Shown: positions 23,935-31,145, counted from the stretch's first letter. The stretch is DNA of 64,000 nt from an uncultured Alphaproteobacteria bacterium (GCA_934277435.1 CAKQUE010000004.1:1-64000), one strand, 5' to 3'. Made by a program: numbers and translations. Notes: a model not told the origin generated them from the letters alone.

Positions 23935-24077
23935 AAACGGGGCAGTTACGCCCCGTTTACTTGCACCGTTCGCGGAGAACCAGAAAAGGAACTCGGTAGC
24001 CAAGCACTCCTCGAACGGCTGAAAGTCCCGCTTGTTTGGGACTTTGTGGCTCGCTGGCGGGGCTTTGCGGCCCCGCC
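23935..24077. repeat. Cluster of three GC-rich hairpins between genes
   Basis: Within the 264-bp space between the methyltransferase start and the 24088 gene stop are AAACGGGGC/GCCCCGTTT (23935-23958), AAAGTCCC/GGGACTTT (24022-24045) and GGCGGGGC/GCCCCGCC (24056-24077). None has a T tract on the minus strand. The last follows the stop of the 24088 gene, as similar hairpins do for its neighbours. No ORF with an RBS is seen here. Confidence 0.6.
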
Positions 24078-24087
24078 GTGGTTTAGA

Positions 24088-24585
24088 TTAATCCTCGCTC
24101 CAAATCGGCATTAAATCGCCGCTGTCGAGGTCTGGGTTATACCCCTCAAAGTCATCTGTTAACGGCCTAACTCCACCGACCGCCTGAATTACTATTCCGT
24201 ATTTGCGGCTTAGTTTTTCCAGCTCAGTGCAGAATTTTTCGTATTTGTCGGTCTGAGTATCCTCCGGTAGAGTTTTGTTTTTTGATTGCCCCATGTAGTA
24301 GTCATAATCACTGCGAAGAATCTCTTTTGTTTTCTTCTTTCTGAAGGCATCGATAAAAGTGCCGTTTTCGATTTCATTGCAAAATTCGCCGACGAGGTAC
24401 TTGCCCCAGTGGCTGTCCAGTAATTCCTGTGTTTGATTGGAATCAAAGTCGCCGATCTCGTGGACTAATATCGAGGTTGCATTCCAAAGTTTTTCAGCTG
24501 TTTCCTCGCCGAATGTGCCGTAGGCTGTCCCCCATAAGCCCCATCTTTCGTTCTGCGTGTTTTTTATAATAAACAATTTTTCCAT
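24088..24585 (-). CDS. Prophage accessory protein, 165 aa, unknown
   Basis: A soluble acidic protein starting MEKLFIIKNTQNERWGLWGT and ending in MPIWSED. There are no membrane segments or recognised motifs. The middle is rich in charged helices (DAFRKKKTKEILRSDYDYYM). The gene is preceded by motif copy 1 and a conserved leader, and followed by a GGCGGGGC hairpin, making it one cassette of the repeated array. RBS AAGGAA. Function unknown. Confidence 0.65.
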   Translation of the reverse strand: MEKLFIIKNTQNERWGLWGTAYGTFGEETAEKLWNATSILVHEIGDFDSNQTQELLDSHWGKYLVGEFCNEIENGTFIDAFRKKKTKEILRSDYDYYMGQSKNKTLPEDTQTDKYEKFCTELEKLSRKYGIVIQAVGGVRPLTDDFEGYNPDLDSGDLMPIWSED

Positions 24586-24643
24586 TTTTAAGTTCCTTTT
24601 TTTGAGTTAATGCATTGGCTACCTTGCCTTTGCTGTCTCAATG

Positions 24644-24671
24644 AATGCTTGGATTTCAACGGAAGTCCAGT
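24644..24671 (-). promoter_or_regulatory. Two-box motif copy 1
   Basis: Minus strand ACTGGA (24666-24671), 16 bp, AGCATT (24644-24649), about 60 bp before the 24585 start. The following leader, with CATTGAGACAGCAAAGGC, is shared with copies 2 and 3. Confidence 0.65.
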
Positions 24672-24713
24672 CCTTTCTGCATTAAAATCGAAGAAATAGT
24701 GCAGAAAGATTTT

Positions 24714-24733
24714 GGCGGGGCGTTAACCCCGCC
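24714..24733. repeat. GC-rich hairpin after the 24746 gene
   Basis: GGCGGGG and CCCCGCC separated by 6 bp, 12 nt beyond the stop codon. The next 40 bp (to the motif) are nearly identical to those after the hairpin at 25131-25150. Confidence 0.6.
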
Positions 24734-24745
24734 GCGGTTTTAATC

Positions 24746-25000
24746 TTACCGTCTGCCTATGCAGAATGAGGCCTCAGCCAAGGCTTTTAGAGCGTTGATT
24801 GATTCTTCAATCCCCATCAGCCCACCTAAAGCGCAGTGTACCCGCCCAATGTCATTATCGGCTTCTTGCCACACTATGCCTTCTTTGCCCGACGATATGC
24901 GTTTCTTAATATCTTTAAGAAGAGCCTCCATCGCTTGAATGTTTCCGGATATAATAGCCAACTTTGTTTTGGCGTCCATTTCGTTATTTTCTTTTACCAT
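24746..25000 (-). CDS. Prophage accessory protein, 84 aa, unknown
   Basis: An 84-residue mostly helical protein (MVKENNEMDAKTKLAIISGN) with NIQAMEALLKDIKKRISSG and a C-terminal SINALKALAEASFCIGRR. No recognised domain. It has an AAGGAA RBS, a motif-2 leader and a following GGCGGGG hairpin, the same cassette layout as its neighbours. Its size and helical pattern are like small phage regulators or inhibitors, but nothing specific supports a role. Confidence 0.6.
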   Translation of the reverse strand: MVKENNEMDAKTKLAIISGNIQAMEALLKDIKKRISSGKEGIVWQEADNDIGRVHCALGGLMGIEESINALKALAEASFCIGRR

Positions 25001-25060
25001 TTTAAGTTCCTTTTCTTCTTGAGTTAATGCATCGGCTACCGTGCCTTTGCTGTCTCAATG

Positions 25061-25088
25061 AATGCTTGGATTTTACAGAAAGTCCAGT
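25061..25088 (-). promoter_or_regulatory. Two-box motif copy 2
   Basis: Minus strand ACTGGA (25083-25088), 16 bp, AGCATT (25061-25066), about 60 bp before the 25000 start and followed by the shared leader. Confidence 0.65.
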
Positions 25089-25130
25089 TCTTTCAGCATT
25101 AAAATCGAAGAAATAGTGCAGAAAGATTTA

Positions 25131-25150
25131 GGCGGGGCATTAACCCCGCC
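25131..25150. repeat. GC-rich hairpin after the 25161 gene
   Basis: GGCGGGG and CCCCGCC around CATTAA, 10 nt beyond the stop codon of the 25161 gene. Sequence and surroundings match the hairpin at 24714-24733. Confidence 0.6.
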
Positions 25151-25160
25151 GGAGCCTCGG

Positions 25161-25529
25161 TTAAAGTCCGCTAACGTCGTAGTTTAAGCCCTCTAAAACC
25201 CGCAATTTTTCCTCGCGTGGCGGATTGGCTTCGAACCAGCACCAACCATCACTTTCGGATAAGTATCCCTTCGGTGGAAGCGGAACTATCCCTAAAAACT
25301 CGAGGACGTTGACTATTTCGTCGACTTTGACGAGTTCGTGCTTTATCAGCTCGTCAACCACATCGCGCTTACCGTGCGGCGTTCTTGCTTTTTTTCCCTT
25401 AAGTTTTTCGAGTTCGGTGTCGGCTTTTTCGATTTCGTCCATATAAGCCCAAGTGCCGTCTTCCTCACAGCGGGCGATGCGCTTGTCAAAATCCGGTGCT
25501 TGTTTCGTTTCGTGATACCATGTAATCAT
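25161..25529 (-). CDS. Prophage accessory protein, 122 aa, unknown
   Basis: 122 residues, beginning MITWYHETKQAPDFDKRIAR, with an acidic helical N-terminal half (EIEKADTELEKLKGKKAR), a VVDELIKHELVKVDEIVNVLEFLGI helix pair and a Trp-rich WCWFEANPP. No recognised family. It has an AAGGAA RBS and shares a transcript with the 25591 gene, since no motif lies between the two. It is bounded on both sides by GC hairpins. Confidence 0.6.
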   Translation of the reverse strand: MITWYHETKQAPDFDKRIARCEEDGTWAYMDEIEKADTELEKLKGKKARTPHGKRDVVDELIKHELVKVDEIVNVLEFLGIVPLPPKGYLSESDGWCWFEANPPREEKLRVLEGLNYDVSGL

Positions 25530-25560
25530 TTTTTATTCCTTTTTCTTTAGCATTCATCGT

Positions 25561-25582
25561 GGCGGGGCTTGGCGGCCCCGCC
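25561..25582. repeat. GC-rich hairpin after the 25591 gene
   Basis: GGCGGGGC and GCCCCGCC around TTGGCG, 8 nt beyond the stop codon, practically the same stem as at 24056-24077. Confidence 0.6.
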
Positions 25583-25590
25583 GTTGTCCT

Positions 25591-25797
25591 TTAGTCCACG
25601 TCAAACCATTCTGTGCAGGTTGCCAGCAGGTGGTTATAATCGCCGCTGGTCGCTTCCTTTTGGAACTCGTCCCGCTCTTCTTTGCTTAACTTTGCGCGGC
25701 GCATCGCTTCGAGGCATTTGCCGAGGATACTGAATGCGTTGCCGTCTTGGCCGACCAGTTGCACGTGGATTTCCGGATGTTTTACTTCTTTTTCCAT
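25591..25797 (-). CDS. Conserved small phage/plasmid protein (68 aa)
   Basis: The 68-residue sequence, with HPEIHVQLVGQDGNAFSIL, GKCLEAMRRAKLSKEE and EATSGDYNHLLATCTEWFDV, is a widespread small hypothetical protein in phages and plasmids that I recognise by pattern but that has no known function. It is complete, with a GGAA-type RBS, and is driven by motif copy 3. It heads a two-gene unit with the 25161 gene. Confidence 0.75.
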   Translation of the reverse strand: MEKEVKHPEIHVQLVGQDGNAFSILGKCLEAMRRAKLSKEERDEFQKEATSGDYNHLLATCTEWFDVD

Positions 25798-25858
25798 TTT
25801 AATTTTCCTTTTCTTTTTGAGTTAATGCATCGGCTACCGTGCCTTTGCTGTCTCAATG

Positions 25859-25886
25859 AATGCTTGGAAACACAATAAAGTCCAGT
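25859..25886 (-). promoter_or_regulatory. Two-box motif copy 3
   Basis: Minus strand ACTGGA (25881-25886), 16 bp, AGCATT (25859-25864), about 60 bp before the 25797 start and with the shared leader. Confidence 0.65.
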
Positions 25887-25993
25887 CAATAACGCATATT
25901 TTTTAATTATAAGTTATTGATAATAAATAATAATTTGAAAACAGCCACACAGCTTGGTGATTATTTGCGGTACGTGCGATGTAACTTTTTTTT

Positions 25994-26008
25994 CGTACAA
26001 TATACCGC
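25994..26008 (-). repeat. 15-mer GCGGTATATTGTACG, copy 2
   Basis: Identical to 23854-23868. It lies in the 280-bp space between the 25591 and 26078 genes, which otherwise is AT-rich and holds motif copy 3 and the hairpin at 26035-26061. Confidence 0.5.
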
Positions 26009-26034
26009 TTAATTAATTATACTTTGAAACAAGC

Positions 26035-26061
26035 GCGTGTCCGGCGATTTTCCGGACACGC
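26035..26061. repeat. 10-bp hairpin after the 26078 gene
   Basis: GCGTGTCCGG and CCGGACACGC with a 7-nt loop, 16 nt beyond the stop of the 26078 gene. Different sequence but same place as the GGCGGGG hairpins. Confidence 0.6.
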
Positions 26062-26077
26062 AAAGGAGAATTTTAAC

Positions 26078-26326
26078 TTATCTAATATGCCGAATATACC
26101 ATTCCGCGTGGGAATAGTTATTAAAGTTCCATTGCAAACTCAGTAAAAAGTCGGCTTCGCTCAAGTGCTTTTGCATAAACTCCGGCAGAAAAGCGTTCTT
26201 TTCGGTTTCGTGGCGAATAAAGCCTTGGTAAGCCCGTTCAAACTCGGTTTTGAATTGTGCCTTAAATTCATCAAAGGAGAGCACCAGTTGTTCACGGGTG
26301 CGTTTGTTTTCAAGGGTAATCCGCAT
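26078..26326 (-). CDS. Prophage accessory protein, 82 aa, unknown
   Basis: 82 residues: MRITLENKRTREQLVLSFDE followed by an amphipathic helical stretch and a C-terminal WNFNNYSHAEWYIRHIR. It starts 2 nt after the stop of the 26329 gene, so the two are co-translated. A hairpin follows the stop. No domain recognised; likely an early phage protein. Confidence 0.6.
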   Translation of the reverse strand: MRITLENKRTREQLVLSFDEFKAQFKTEFERAYQGFIRHETEKNAFLPEFMQKHLSEADFLLSLQWNFNNYSHAEWYIRHIR

Positions 26327-26328
26327 CG

Positions 26329-26649
26329 TTAATCCTCCACTTTGATACCAAGGTAACGGCAGTAGCTTGAACCGGATGGATCAGTATAAAGCGGTTGTTT
26401 GCCCTCACAGGTTAATTCGATGACTTGCCTGTACTCAATTCCATCGTAAACCTTATATCCACCTTTACCGGCTAAAAAGTCGTAGTCGTTAAGTGGATGT
26501 TTGCAGAGCGTTTCATATTGTATCGGTGTTAATGCTATTGTTTCGATAATTTCCGCAACCTCATATACCGGAGGATAATCTTCAGCTTTGCTTAAAACTT
26601 CTTTGATGTTGCTTGGCTTTCTGAGCATGTATGTTTTGACTGTTTTCAT
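26329..26649 (-). CDS. Prophage accessory protein, 106 aa (DUF6329-like?)
   Basis: 106 residues beginning MKTVKTYMLRKPSNIKEVL; it has EIIETIALTPIQYETLCKHPLNDYDFL and a C-terminal SSYCRYLGIKVED. It resembles a small family found in phages and plasmids (possibly DUF6329), but this is only a memory-based match. It is the first gene of a pair behind motif copy 4, with RBS AAAGGAAC. Confidence 0.6.
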   Translation of the reverse strand: MKTVKTYMLRKPSNIKEVLSKAEDYPPVYEVAEIIETIALTPIQYETLCKHPLNDYDFLAGKGGYKVYDGIEYRQVIELTCEGKQPLYTDPSGSSYCRYLGIKVED

Positions 26650-26688
26650 TTTTTAGTTCCTTTATCTGTTAATGTTTACAAGTCAATG

Positions 26689-26716
26689 AATGCTTGCTTT
26701 TCAGAACTTATCCAGT
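26689..26716 (-). promoter_or_regulatory. Two-box motif copy 4
   Basis: Minus strand ACTGGA (26711-26716), 16 bp, AGCATT (26689-26694), 40 bp before the 26649 start and overlapping the last codons of the ParB-methylase gene. Its leader differs from copies 1-3, so box conservation is not explained by simple duplication. Confidence 0.65.
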
Positions 26717-27985
26717 CAATTCGACATCATTTTGCGATAATTCTGCATTATTTTCAGGTGCTTCCTCGATGTTCGCCAATAGTTCCGCTTTTCTGCCGGT
26801 ATATTCCTCCCAACGCTTAACAATAACGTCGCAAAACTTCGGATCTAACTCAATTAGACGAGCTACTCGACCGTTTTTTTCGGCCGCAATTAAGGTTGAA
26901 CCGGAGCCGCCGAACCCGTCTAACACGATATCGCCGAGTTTGGAACTGTTATTTATGGCTCTTTCCACCAATTCGACCGGCTTCATGGTCGGGTGCAAGT
27001 CGTTCCGGACAGGCTTGTTGTATTCCCAAACATCCGCTTGATCACGATCGCCGCACCAGTAGTGCTTTTTATCTGCGCCCCAGCCGTAAAGAATAGGCTC
27101 ATATTGCCGCTGATAATCCGCCCGACCAAGCGTAAACGTGTTTTTCGCCCAGATTATAAAAGTCGACCATTTGCCGCCGGCCGCAATGAATGCCGAATAA
27201 AGCGTGTGCAGTTCTGATGAGCTCATGCAGACGTAGGCGGCACCGTTATTGAACATCATTAAATTTGAGAGGCTGTCGGTCAAAAATTGTCCGAAGTCAT
27301 CGCCGAGGTTGTCGTTCATAATCGTGCGGTTATGGTTCGGCGAAGAGTGGTAGCGGAGCTTGTCTTTCATTGTCGCTCCATAGTTAACGTTATACGGCGG
27401 ATCCGTGAATATCATGGCGGCGCAGTCGTCTCGCATCAATTTTCGCACGTCGTCAAACATCGTGGTGTCGCCGCACATCAAACGATGTTCGCCCAAAATC
27501 CACACGTCGCCTCGTTTGGTTATCGGCTCAACTGGAGCTTCGGGGATTTCGTCCTCTTCCGATTTCGCATCTGTTTGAGGTTCGCCAAAATTTTCCAACT
27601 CTTTAAGCTCATCTTCGCTGAAACCTAAAATATCAAGATTAAAATCGCTTTCCTCAAGCTCTTTCATCTCCAGAGCCAACATTTCCTCGTCCCAACCGGC
27701 GTTCAGGGCAATTTTATTGTCGGCAATAACCAAAGCCTTGCGTTGGGTTTCGGTCAAGTTCGGCAAGCAAATAACCGGTACTTCGGTTAAGCCCAGCCGT
27801 TGAGCGGCAAGCAGTCGACCGTGACCGGCGATGATGACATTGTCGCCACCGATTAAAATCGGGTTAGTAAATCCGAATTCTTTTATGCTCGCCATAATCT
27901 GAGCGATTTGCTCTTCGTTGTGCGTGCGTGAGTTTCGGGCATACGGAATCAAATCCGCAACCGGAAAAGTGGCGTGAAATTCCAT
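26708..27985 (-). CDS. ParB-N domain / DNA adenine or cytosine-N4 methylase fusion
   Basis: A 425-residue fusion. Residues 1-115 form a ParB/Srx-like domain (PYARNSRTHNEEQIAQI; IAGHGRLLAAQRLGL; IADNKIALNAGWDEE). Residues about 165-405 form an amino-methylase with DPPYNVNYG before FGGSGSTLIAAE, the beta-class order of motifs. Similar fusions are common in alphaproteobacterial prophages. It could mark phage DNA against host restriction; the ParB part may bind nucleotide or DNA. Start at 27985; RBS AGAGGA. No cognate restriction enzyme is seen. Confidence 0.9.
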   Translation of the reverse strand: MEFHATFPVADLIPYARNSRTHNEEQIAQIMASIKEFGFTNPILIGGDNVIIAGHGRLLAAQRLGLTEVPVICLPNLTETQRKALVIADNKIALNAGWDEEMLALEMKELEESDFNLDILGFSEDELKELENFGEPQTDAKSEEDEIPEAPVEPITKRGDVWILGEHRLMCGDTTMFDDVRKLMRDDCAAMIFTDPPYNVNYGATMKDKLRYHSSPNHNRTIMNDNLGDDFGQFLTDSLSNLMMFNNGAAYVCMSSSELHTLYSAFIAAGGKWSTFIIWAKNTFTLGRADYQRQYEPILYGWGADKKHYWCGDRDQADVWEYNKPVRNDLHPTMKPVELVERAINNSSKLGDIVLDGFGGSGSTLIAAEKNGRVARLIELDPKFCDVIVKRWEEYTGRKAELLANIEEAPENNAELSQNDVELTG

Positions 27986-28010
27986 TGTAAAAATCCTCTA
28001 AAAAATGAAA

Positions 28011-28102
28011 GTGACCAACCAAAAGTGACCAGTGACCAGCCGAGAAAAAGCTGAATTTCTCAAAACCCTTATGTAGCAAGGGTTTTGAGAGGTGGGTGAC
28101 CA
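28011..28102. repeat. GTGACCA repeats with an embedded 12-bp palindrome
   Basis: GTGACCA occurs at 28011-28017, 28025-28031, 28032-28038 and 28096-28102. Between them CTCAAAACCCTT (28059-28070) and AAGGGTTTTGAG (28078-28089) form a perfect inverted repeat with a 7-bp loop. The block lies between the ParB-methylase start and the metK stop. On the minus strand no T tract follows, so it is more likely a protein site or mRNA structure than a terminator. Confidence 0.6.
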
Positions 28103-28186
28103 GTAAACAAAAAGTTGTTTGACTAGATTTTTAACGCGGCTTGCGCCCCCGCATACGCCCCAAGCCAAGGAAGGACCCGCTCGATT

Positions 28187-29188
28187 TTATGCAATGCCAT
28201 TGCGGCAAAGTTTGGCAAAAATAGGTTTGTTAAGGTCAAGTTCTTCCACCAACTCAAAAGGTTTCTTGTTAAATTCAATCGTGGTTGTGGTTATCACACC
28301 ATCTTTGATTGTTTTGATTGCCGCGCTCGGTAACTTGGCTTTTCCGATGCACGAGGACAGATAAACAAAACACTCGTCGTTATCTTGCAAATATTCCAAC
28401 GCCAGTTTGCGGGCGTAAAAATTAAGCGTCACATCGGCTTTGCTGGCGTCTTTGCCCCACGGACAACCACCGCCAATCGGAGCAGCCGCCGAATAGAAAT
28501 CGCAAGCCAGCTTACGGCCGGTCACACCACAGTCGGCAATTGACGAGTGGCGAGTATATTTACCAGTGCCGTTGATGATAATGTTTTCAGGTTCTTCTCC
28601 CAACGACATAATGATAAAGGTTGTCAAATCCACATCTTTCAACATCGGAATGGCGACAACCGCGGTTTCAACGCCACCCAGCTCATTGAGAGTAATTTGG
28701 GCTTTGATGTCAATTCCGAGGTGGATGTTTTGCAAAGCGTACTCATACAAAGCGTCGCAGAGTTTTTTCGCCAAGTATTGCTCACGGCTGATATTGCCGA
28801 CGCCTTTGCATGCGTAACCCACAAACACTCCTTGATCACCCCAGCCGTTTTGCTCAACGCCTTGCGAGATGTCCGACGATTGCTGTCCAATGAGATTTAT
28901 AACTTGAATTTTTGCCGGATTTACGGCGTTATCTTTCCAACGCAAGCGGTAAGTTTCATCGTAGCCGATTTCTCTAAGCGCGGCGATTACATAATCTTTA
29001 GCATTTGTTAAATTGACATCGCCGGAAATCTCACCGCCCAAAACCACGGTATTGTCTTTAATCATAACTTCCACGGCGTAACGGACATTGGTGTCTTGCT
29101 CAATCATCCTGTCCAGAATGTAACTGGAGATATAGTCGGCGGTTTTGTCCGGATGTCCCAACGACACGGCCTCGGCGGTTTTAATCAT
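28187..29188 (-). CDS. metK: Phage-encoded S-adenosylmethionine synthetase
   Basis: About 333 residues. Seen: AVSLGHPDKTADYISSYILD near the N-terminus (ATP/Met binding), LIGQQSSDISQGV, GDQGVFVGYAC (the GDQG motif), and the P-loop-like C-terminal segment GGCPWGKDASKADV. It makes SAM from methionine and ATP, presumably feeding the two prophage methylases. It is shorter and more divergent than cellular MetK (about 385-390 aa). Start at 29188 chosen by AAGGAA spacing; the frame is open 21 codons further but would cross a terminator stem. Confidence 0.85.
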   Translation of the reverse strand: MIKTAEAVSLGHPDKTADYISSYILDRMIEQDTNVRYAVEVMIKDNTVVLGGEISGDVNLTNAKDYVIAALREIGYDETYRLRWKDNAVNPAKIQVINLIGQQSSDISQGVEQNGWGDQGVFVGYACKGVGNISREQYLAKKLCDALYEYALQNIHLGIDIKAQITLNELGGVETAVVAIPMLKDVDLTTFIIMSLGEEPENIIINGTGKYTRHSSIADCGVTGRKLACDFYSAAAPIGGGCPWGKDASKADVTLNFYARKLALEYLQDNDECFVYLSSCIGKAKLPSAAIKTIKDGVITTTTIEFNKKPFELVEELDLNKPIFAKLCRNGIA

Positions 29189-29207
29189 AAACATTTCCTT
29201 TCTTGCA

Positions 29208-29282
29208 TAAAAAAGCCCGCTGACGGCATAGTCAGCGGACGATAAAAACATAAGAAAAGGGACGATTTCACATCTCGTCCCG
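29208..29282 (-). terminator. Two tandem terminators before metK
   Basis: Minus strand: GGGACGA/TCGTCCC followed by TTTTCTT (29251-29282), then CCGCTGAC/GTCAGCGG followed by six Ts (29208-29240). They separate the replication genes from metK, so metK either depends on antitermination or has a promoter in the narrow gap; none is obvious. Confidence 0.7.
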
Positions 29283-29338
29283 AATTATACCTTGTTTTAT
29301 AACCATATTTGGCAAAAATGTAAACCACAAAGATGTCA

Positions 29339-29722
29339 TTACATTTTTTTGTCATAAAGTAAGCCATAAATTTTTGCCAATGCAACATTATAACTCTTTG
29401 ACAACCCTTGCCGAGAAACGCAAAACTCCCGACACAGCAACTTCCACGGTATGTGGTTGGCTCTTTTCCAAACGAGCCGACGTTCATCAACCGATAAAAT
29501 CGGCAGCCACACCAACATGACACGCTCCCAAAGTGAAATTTGCTCTTGAGTGGGATAAACCTTGATTGGTTTCTTCTCCATAAAAATCAGCTCTTGAGCC
29601 GTGTATACGATTTCGGGCATACAAGAGCGATACTTTGGTGCACGCACTGGAGGTAACAAACGTTCCACATAAGCGGCGGTTTCCAAATCATTTTTTATTT
29701 TTTCCAACATTTCATCAGTCAT
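29339..29722 (-). CDS. DUF6362-like helix-turn-helix phage protein
   Basis: 127 residues. The C-terminal half (LWERVMLVWLPILSVDERRLVWKRANHIPWKLLCREFCVSRQG) is a sigma-4-like helix-turn-helix seen in small alphaproteobacterial phage proteins (DUF6362 by my recollection). The N-terminus is a helical AAYVERLLPP segment. It overlaps the preceding gene by 8 nt. It may be a late-gene regulator, given its place at the end of the replication block just before a double terminator. Confidence 0.65.
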   Translation of the reverse strand: MTDEMLEKIKNDLETAAYVERLLPPVRAPKYRSCMPEIVYTAQELIFMEKKPIKVYPTQEQISLWERVMLVWLPILSVDERRLVWKRANHIPWKLLCREFCVSRQGLSKSYNVALAKIYGLLYDKKM

Positions 29723-30377
29723 TTTGCATCGCCTTTACCTTGCCCAGCATATTCGCGCAAACATCGGACATTGTTTCCATTTCCGAAAAAGACAATTTGT
29801 TTTCTTTGCAAAACCACTTGCGTACGGCTTTTCGCCAATCCAAAGCTATATATTTTTTCCCGTTCATCCAACCTCGTTCGGCGTTCCACCGCACAAAAGC
29901 CACAGGGTCTATCGTGTAACCGCTTTTTTGACAGTAATCGGCGACGTCTTCCACGCTCGGAGCGCCGGTAAATTCAGCTTTATCCACAGATTTAGCCGCT
30001 TTATCTTTATCTCCAGATTCATTTACACTTACAGATTCATTCTCATTCTCCGATTCATCTGATGGGGAGGTTGGGGTGTTTGCTTGTTTTTTGCTTGCAT
30101 CTTGCTTGGCTTTTGCTTGACGTTTGCTTCCGCCTTTTGCGCCGCTTGCTTGTCTAATTTCACGCATTTCCAAATACTTGGCGTTATTTTTATCAATTGT
30201 TTCTTGAATGGCGTCAAATCGCTGCTTAACCAAATCCGATAATTTAAAAGAAACGGCGCCGTAAAAGTTAATTTCGCACAGTGCGATAATTAAATCGGCC
30301 ACTTGATTTTTCTTGAAGTTATGCACAGCGGCGAGGAAGTCCGCAGGATACAACACAAACGAAGTCTTTTTATCCAT
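29715..30377 (-). CDS. Phage replication-type protein (DUF6291-like)
   Basis: About 220 residues. The N-terminus (SFVLYPADFLAAVHNFKKNQVADLI) resembles the DUF6291 domain; a Ser/Glu/Asn-rich linker (about 100-145) follows, and the C-terminus (VADYCQKSGYTIDPVAFVRW; IALDWRKAVRKWF) is typical of phage O-type initiation proteins. It may recruit the host helicase or bind the phage origin. I place the start at 30377 (MDKKTS), where GGAGG is correctly spaced; the upstream ATG contains that RBS. Confidence 0.7.
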   Translation of the reverse strand: MDKKTSFVLYPADFLAAVHNFKKNQVADLIIALCEINFYGAVSFKLSDLVKQRFDAIQETIDKNNAKYLEMREIRQASGAKGGSKRQAKAKQDASKKQANTPTSPSDESENENESVSVNESGDKDKAAKSVDKAEFTGAPSVEDVADYCQKSGYTIDPVAFVRWNAERGWMNGKKYIALDWRKAVRKWFCKENKLSFSEMETMSDVCANMLGKVKAMQND

Positions 30378-30585
30378 TGTAGCCTCCATTGCAATTTCCG
30401 TCTTTAACTGTCGATTTTATTCTTTTTACGCCTTGTATCCACAAAAGAGCCAATTTGGCTCGTCGCAGTTCTTTTTTTATTTCAAGTTCTATTTCTTTTA
30501 ACGCTTTTGAATTCAAGTGAAGCAACATCCAAAGTGGAATGCTTCTGATTTTCTCATAAATTGGTTGATTGTTTGTGTAATGCAT
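30370..30585 (-). CDS. Small phage protein, 71 aa
   Basis: 71 residues, helical (IPLWMLLHLNSKALKEIELE) and basic, ending GNCNGGYNG. It has an ideal AGGAGG RBS, overlaps the replication gene by 8 nt, and follows the 32-bp element at 30617-30648. Early location suggests a replication or regulatory partner; no family recognised. Confidence 0.62.
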   Translation of the reverse strand: MHYTNNQPIYEKIRSIPLWMLLHLNSKALKEIELEIKKELRRAKLALLWIQGVKRIKSTVKDGNCNGGYNG

Positions 30586-30616
30586 TTAGTCCTCCTTAAA
30601 TAACAGCCTTACACAT

Positions 30617-30648
30617 AGAACAAGTTTAAAAGTTTCATAATCGTTCTC
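30617..30648 (-). promoter_or_regulatory. 32-bp element, copy 1 (AGAAC...GTTCT ends)
   Basis: 25 of 32 positions match the copy at 33501-33532, with the ends AGAACAAGTT and ATCGTTCTC fully conserved. It lies about 30 bp before the 30585 start and overlaps the last codons of the sigma-like gene. Operator or promoter candidate. Confidence 0.5.
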
Positions 30649-31141
30649 CAAAATTGCAAAATTTTTTTATTTTATTGAAAATTTTGTAGATTGTGTTTTT
30701 TGAAATATGGATGTTTTTAGAAATTTCGTCCAAGGTTTTTCCATCTAGAATCATTTTAAGAACAATGCGTTCTCGTTCGTCTAATTGCTTTGAAATAGCT
30801 GTTATTAAGACATTGAATTCTTTATTGTGAAAATTGGCGGTGTTATCAATAAACTCGTGAGTTTCAACAATATCATCAAGTGAAATTAAAAGGTCAAGAT
30901 GCTCACGCATTTTGACCTTTATCAATCGAGTAGCTTCGTTTTTAATCGAGGTGACGATATAAGATTCACTGGGAATGTCTTTATTTCTGAATTTTTCAAT
31001 ATAAAACAACAACAAACTTTGCAAGATATCTTCTCTGTCAACGCTTGAATCAAAAAAAGAATAGTTAAGCAAACGTCGTGTTTGACTGTAAATTGTTATT
31101 CTGACATATTCAGGTATGTCAGTAAAAAGTTCTTTAATCAT
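30635..31141 (-). CDS. Sigma-70-family-like transcription factor of the prophage
   Basis: 168 residues. A region-2-like segment (SSVDREDILQSLLLFYIEKF, about 33-52) and a clear region-4 helix-turn-helix (LDERERIVLKMILDGKTLDEISKNIHISKNTIYKIF, about 118-155) give an ECF-like sigma layout. Region 2 is diverged, so an atypical sigma or activator is possible. It follows the recombinase gene by about 100 bp and is a natural candidate for reading the two-box motif. Its RBS is trapped in a hairpin (31146-31175). Confidence 0.7.
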   Translation of the reverse strand: MIKELFTDIPEYVRITIYSQTRRLLNYSFFDSSVDREDILQSLLLFYIEKFRNKDIPSESYIVTSIKNEATRLIKVKMREHLDLLISLDDIVETHEFIDNTANFHNKEFNVLITAISKQLDERERIVLKMILDGKTLDEISKNIHISKNTIYKIFNKIKKFCNFGERL

Positions 31142-31145
31142 ATAT

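Noticed and set aside
24056..25582. GGCGGGGC hairpins as rho-independent terminators
   Set aside because: No T tract follows the stems on the transcribed strand; they are listed as hairpin repeats.
27864..28079. Small minus-strand ORF over the methylase start
   Set aside because: It overlaps the ParB-methylase in another frame, has no RBS, and spans the GTGACCA repeat block.
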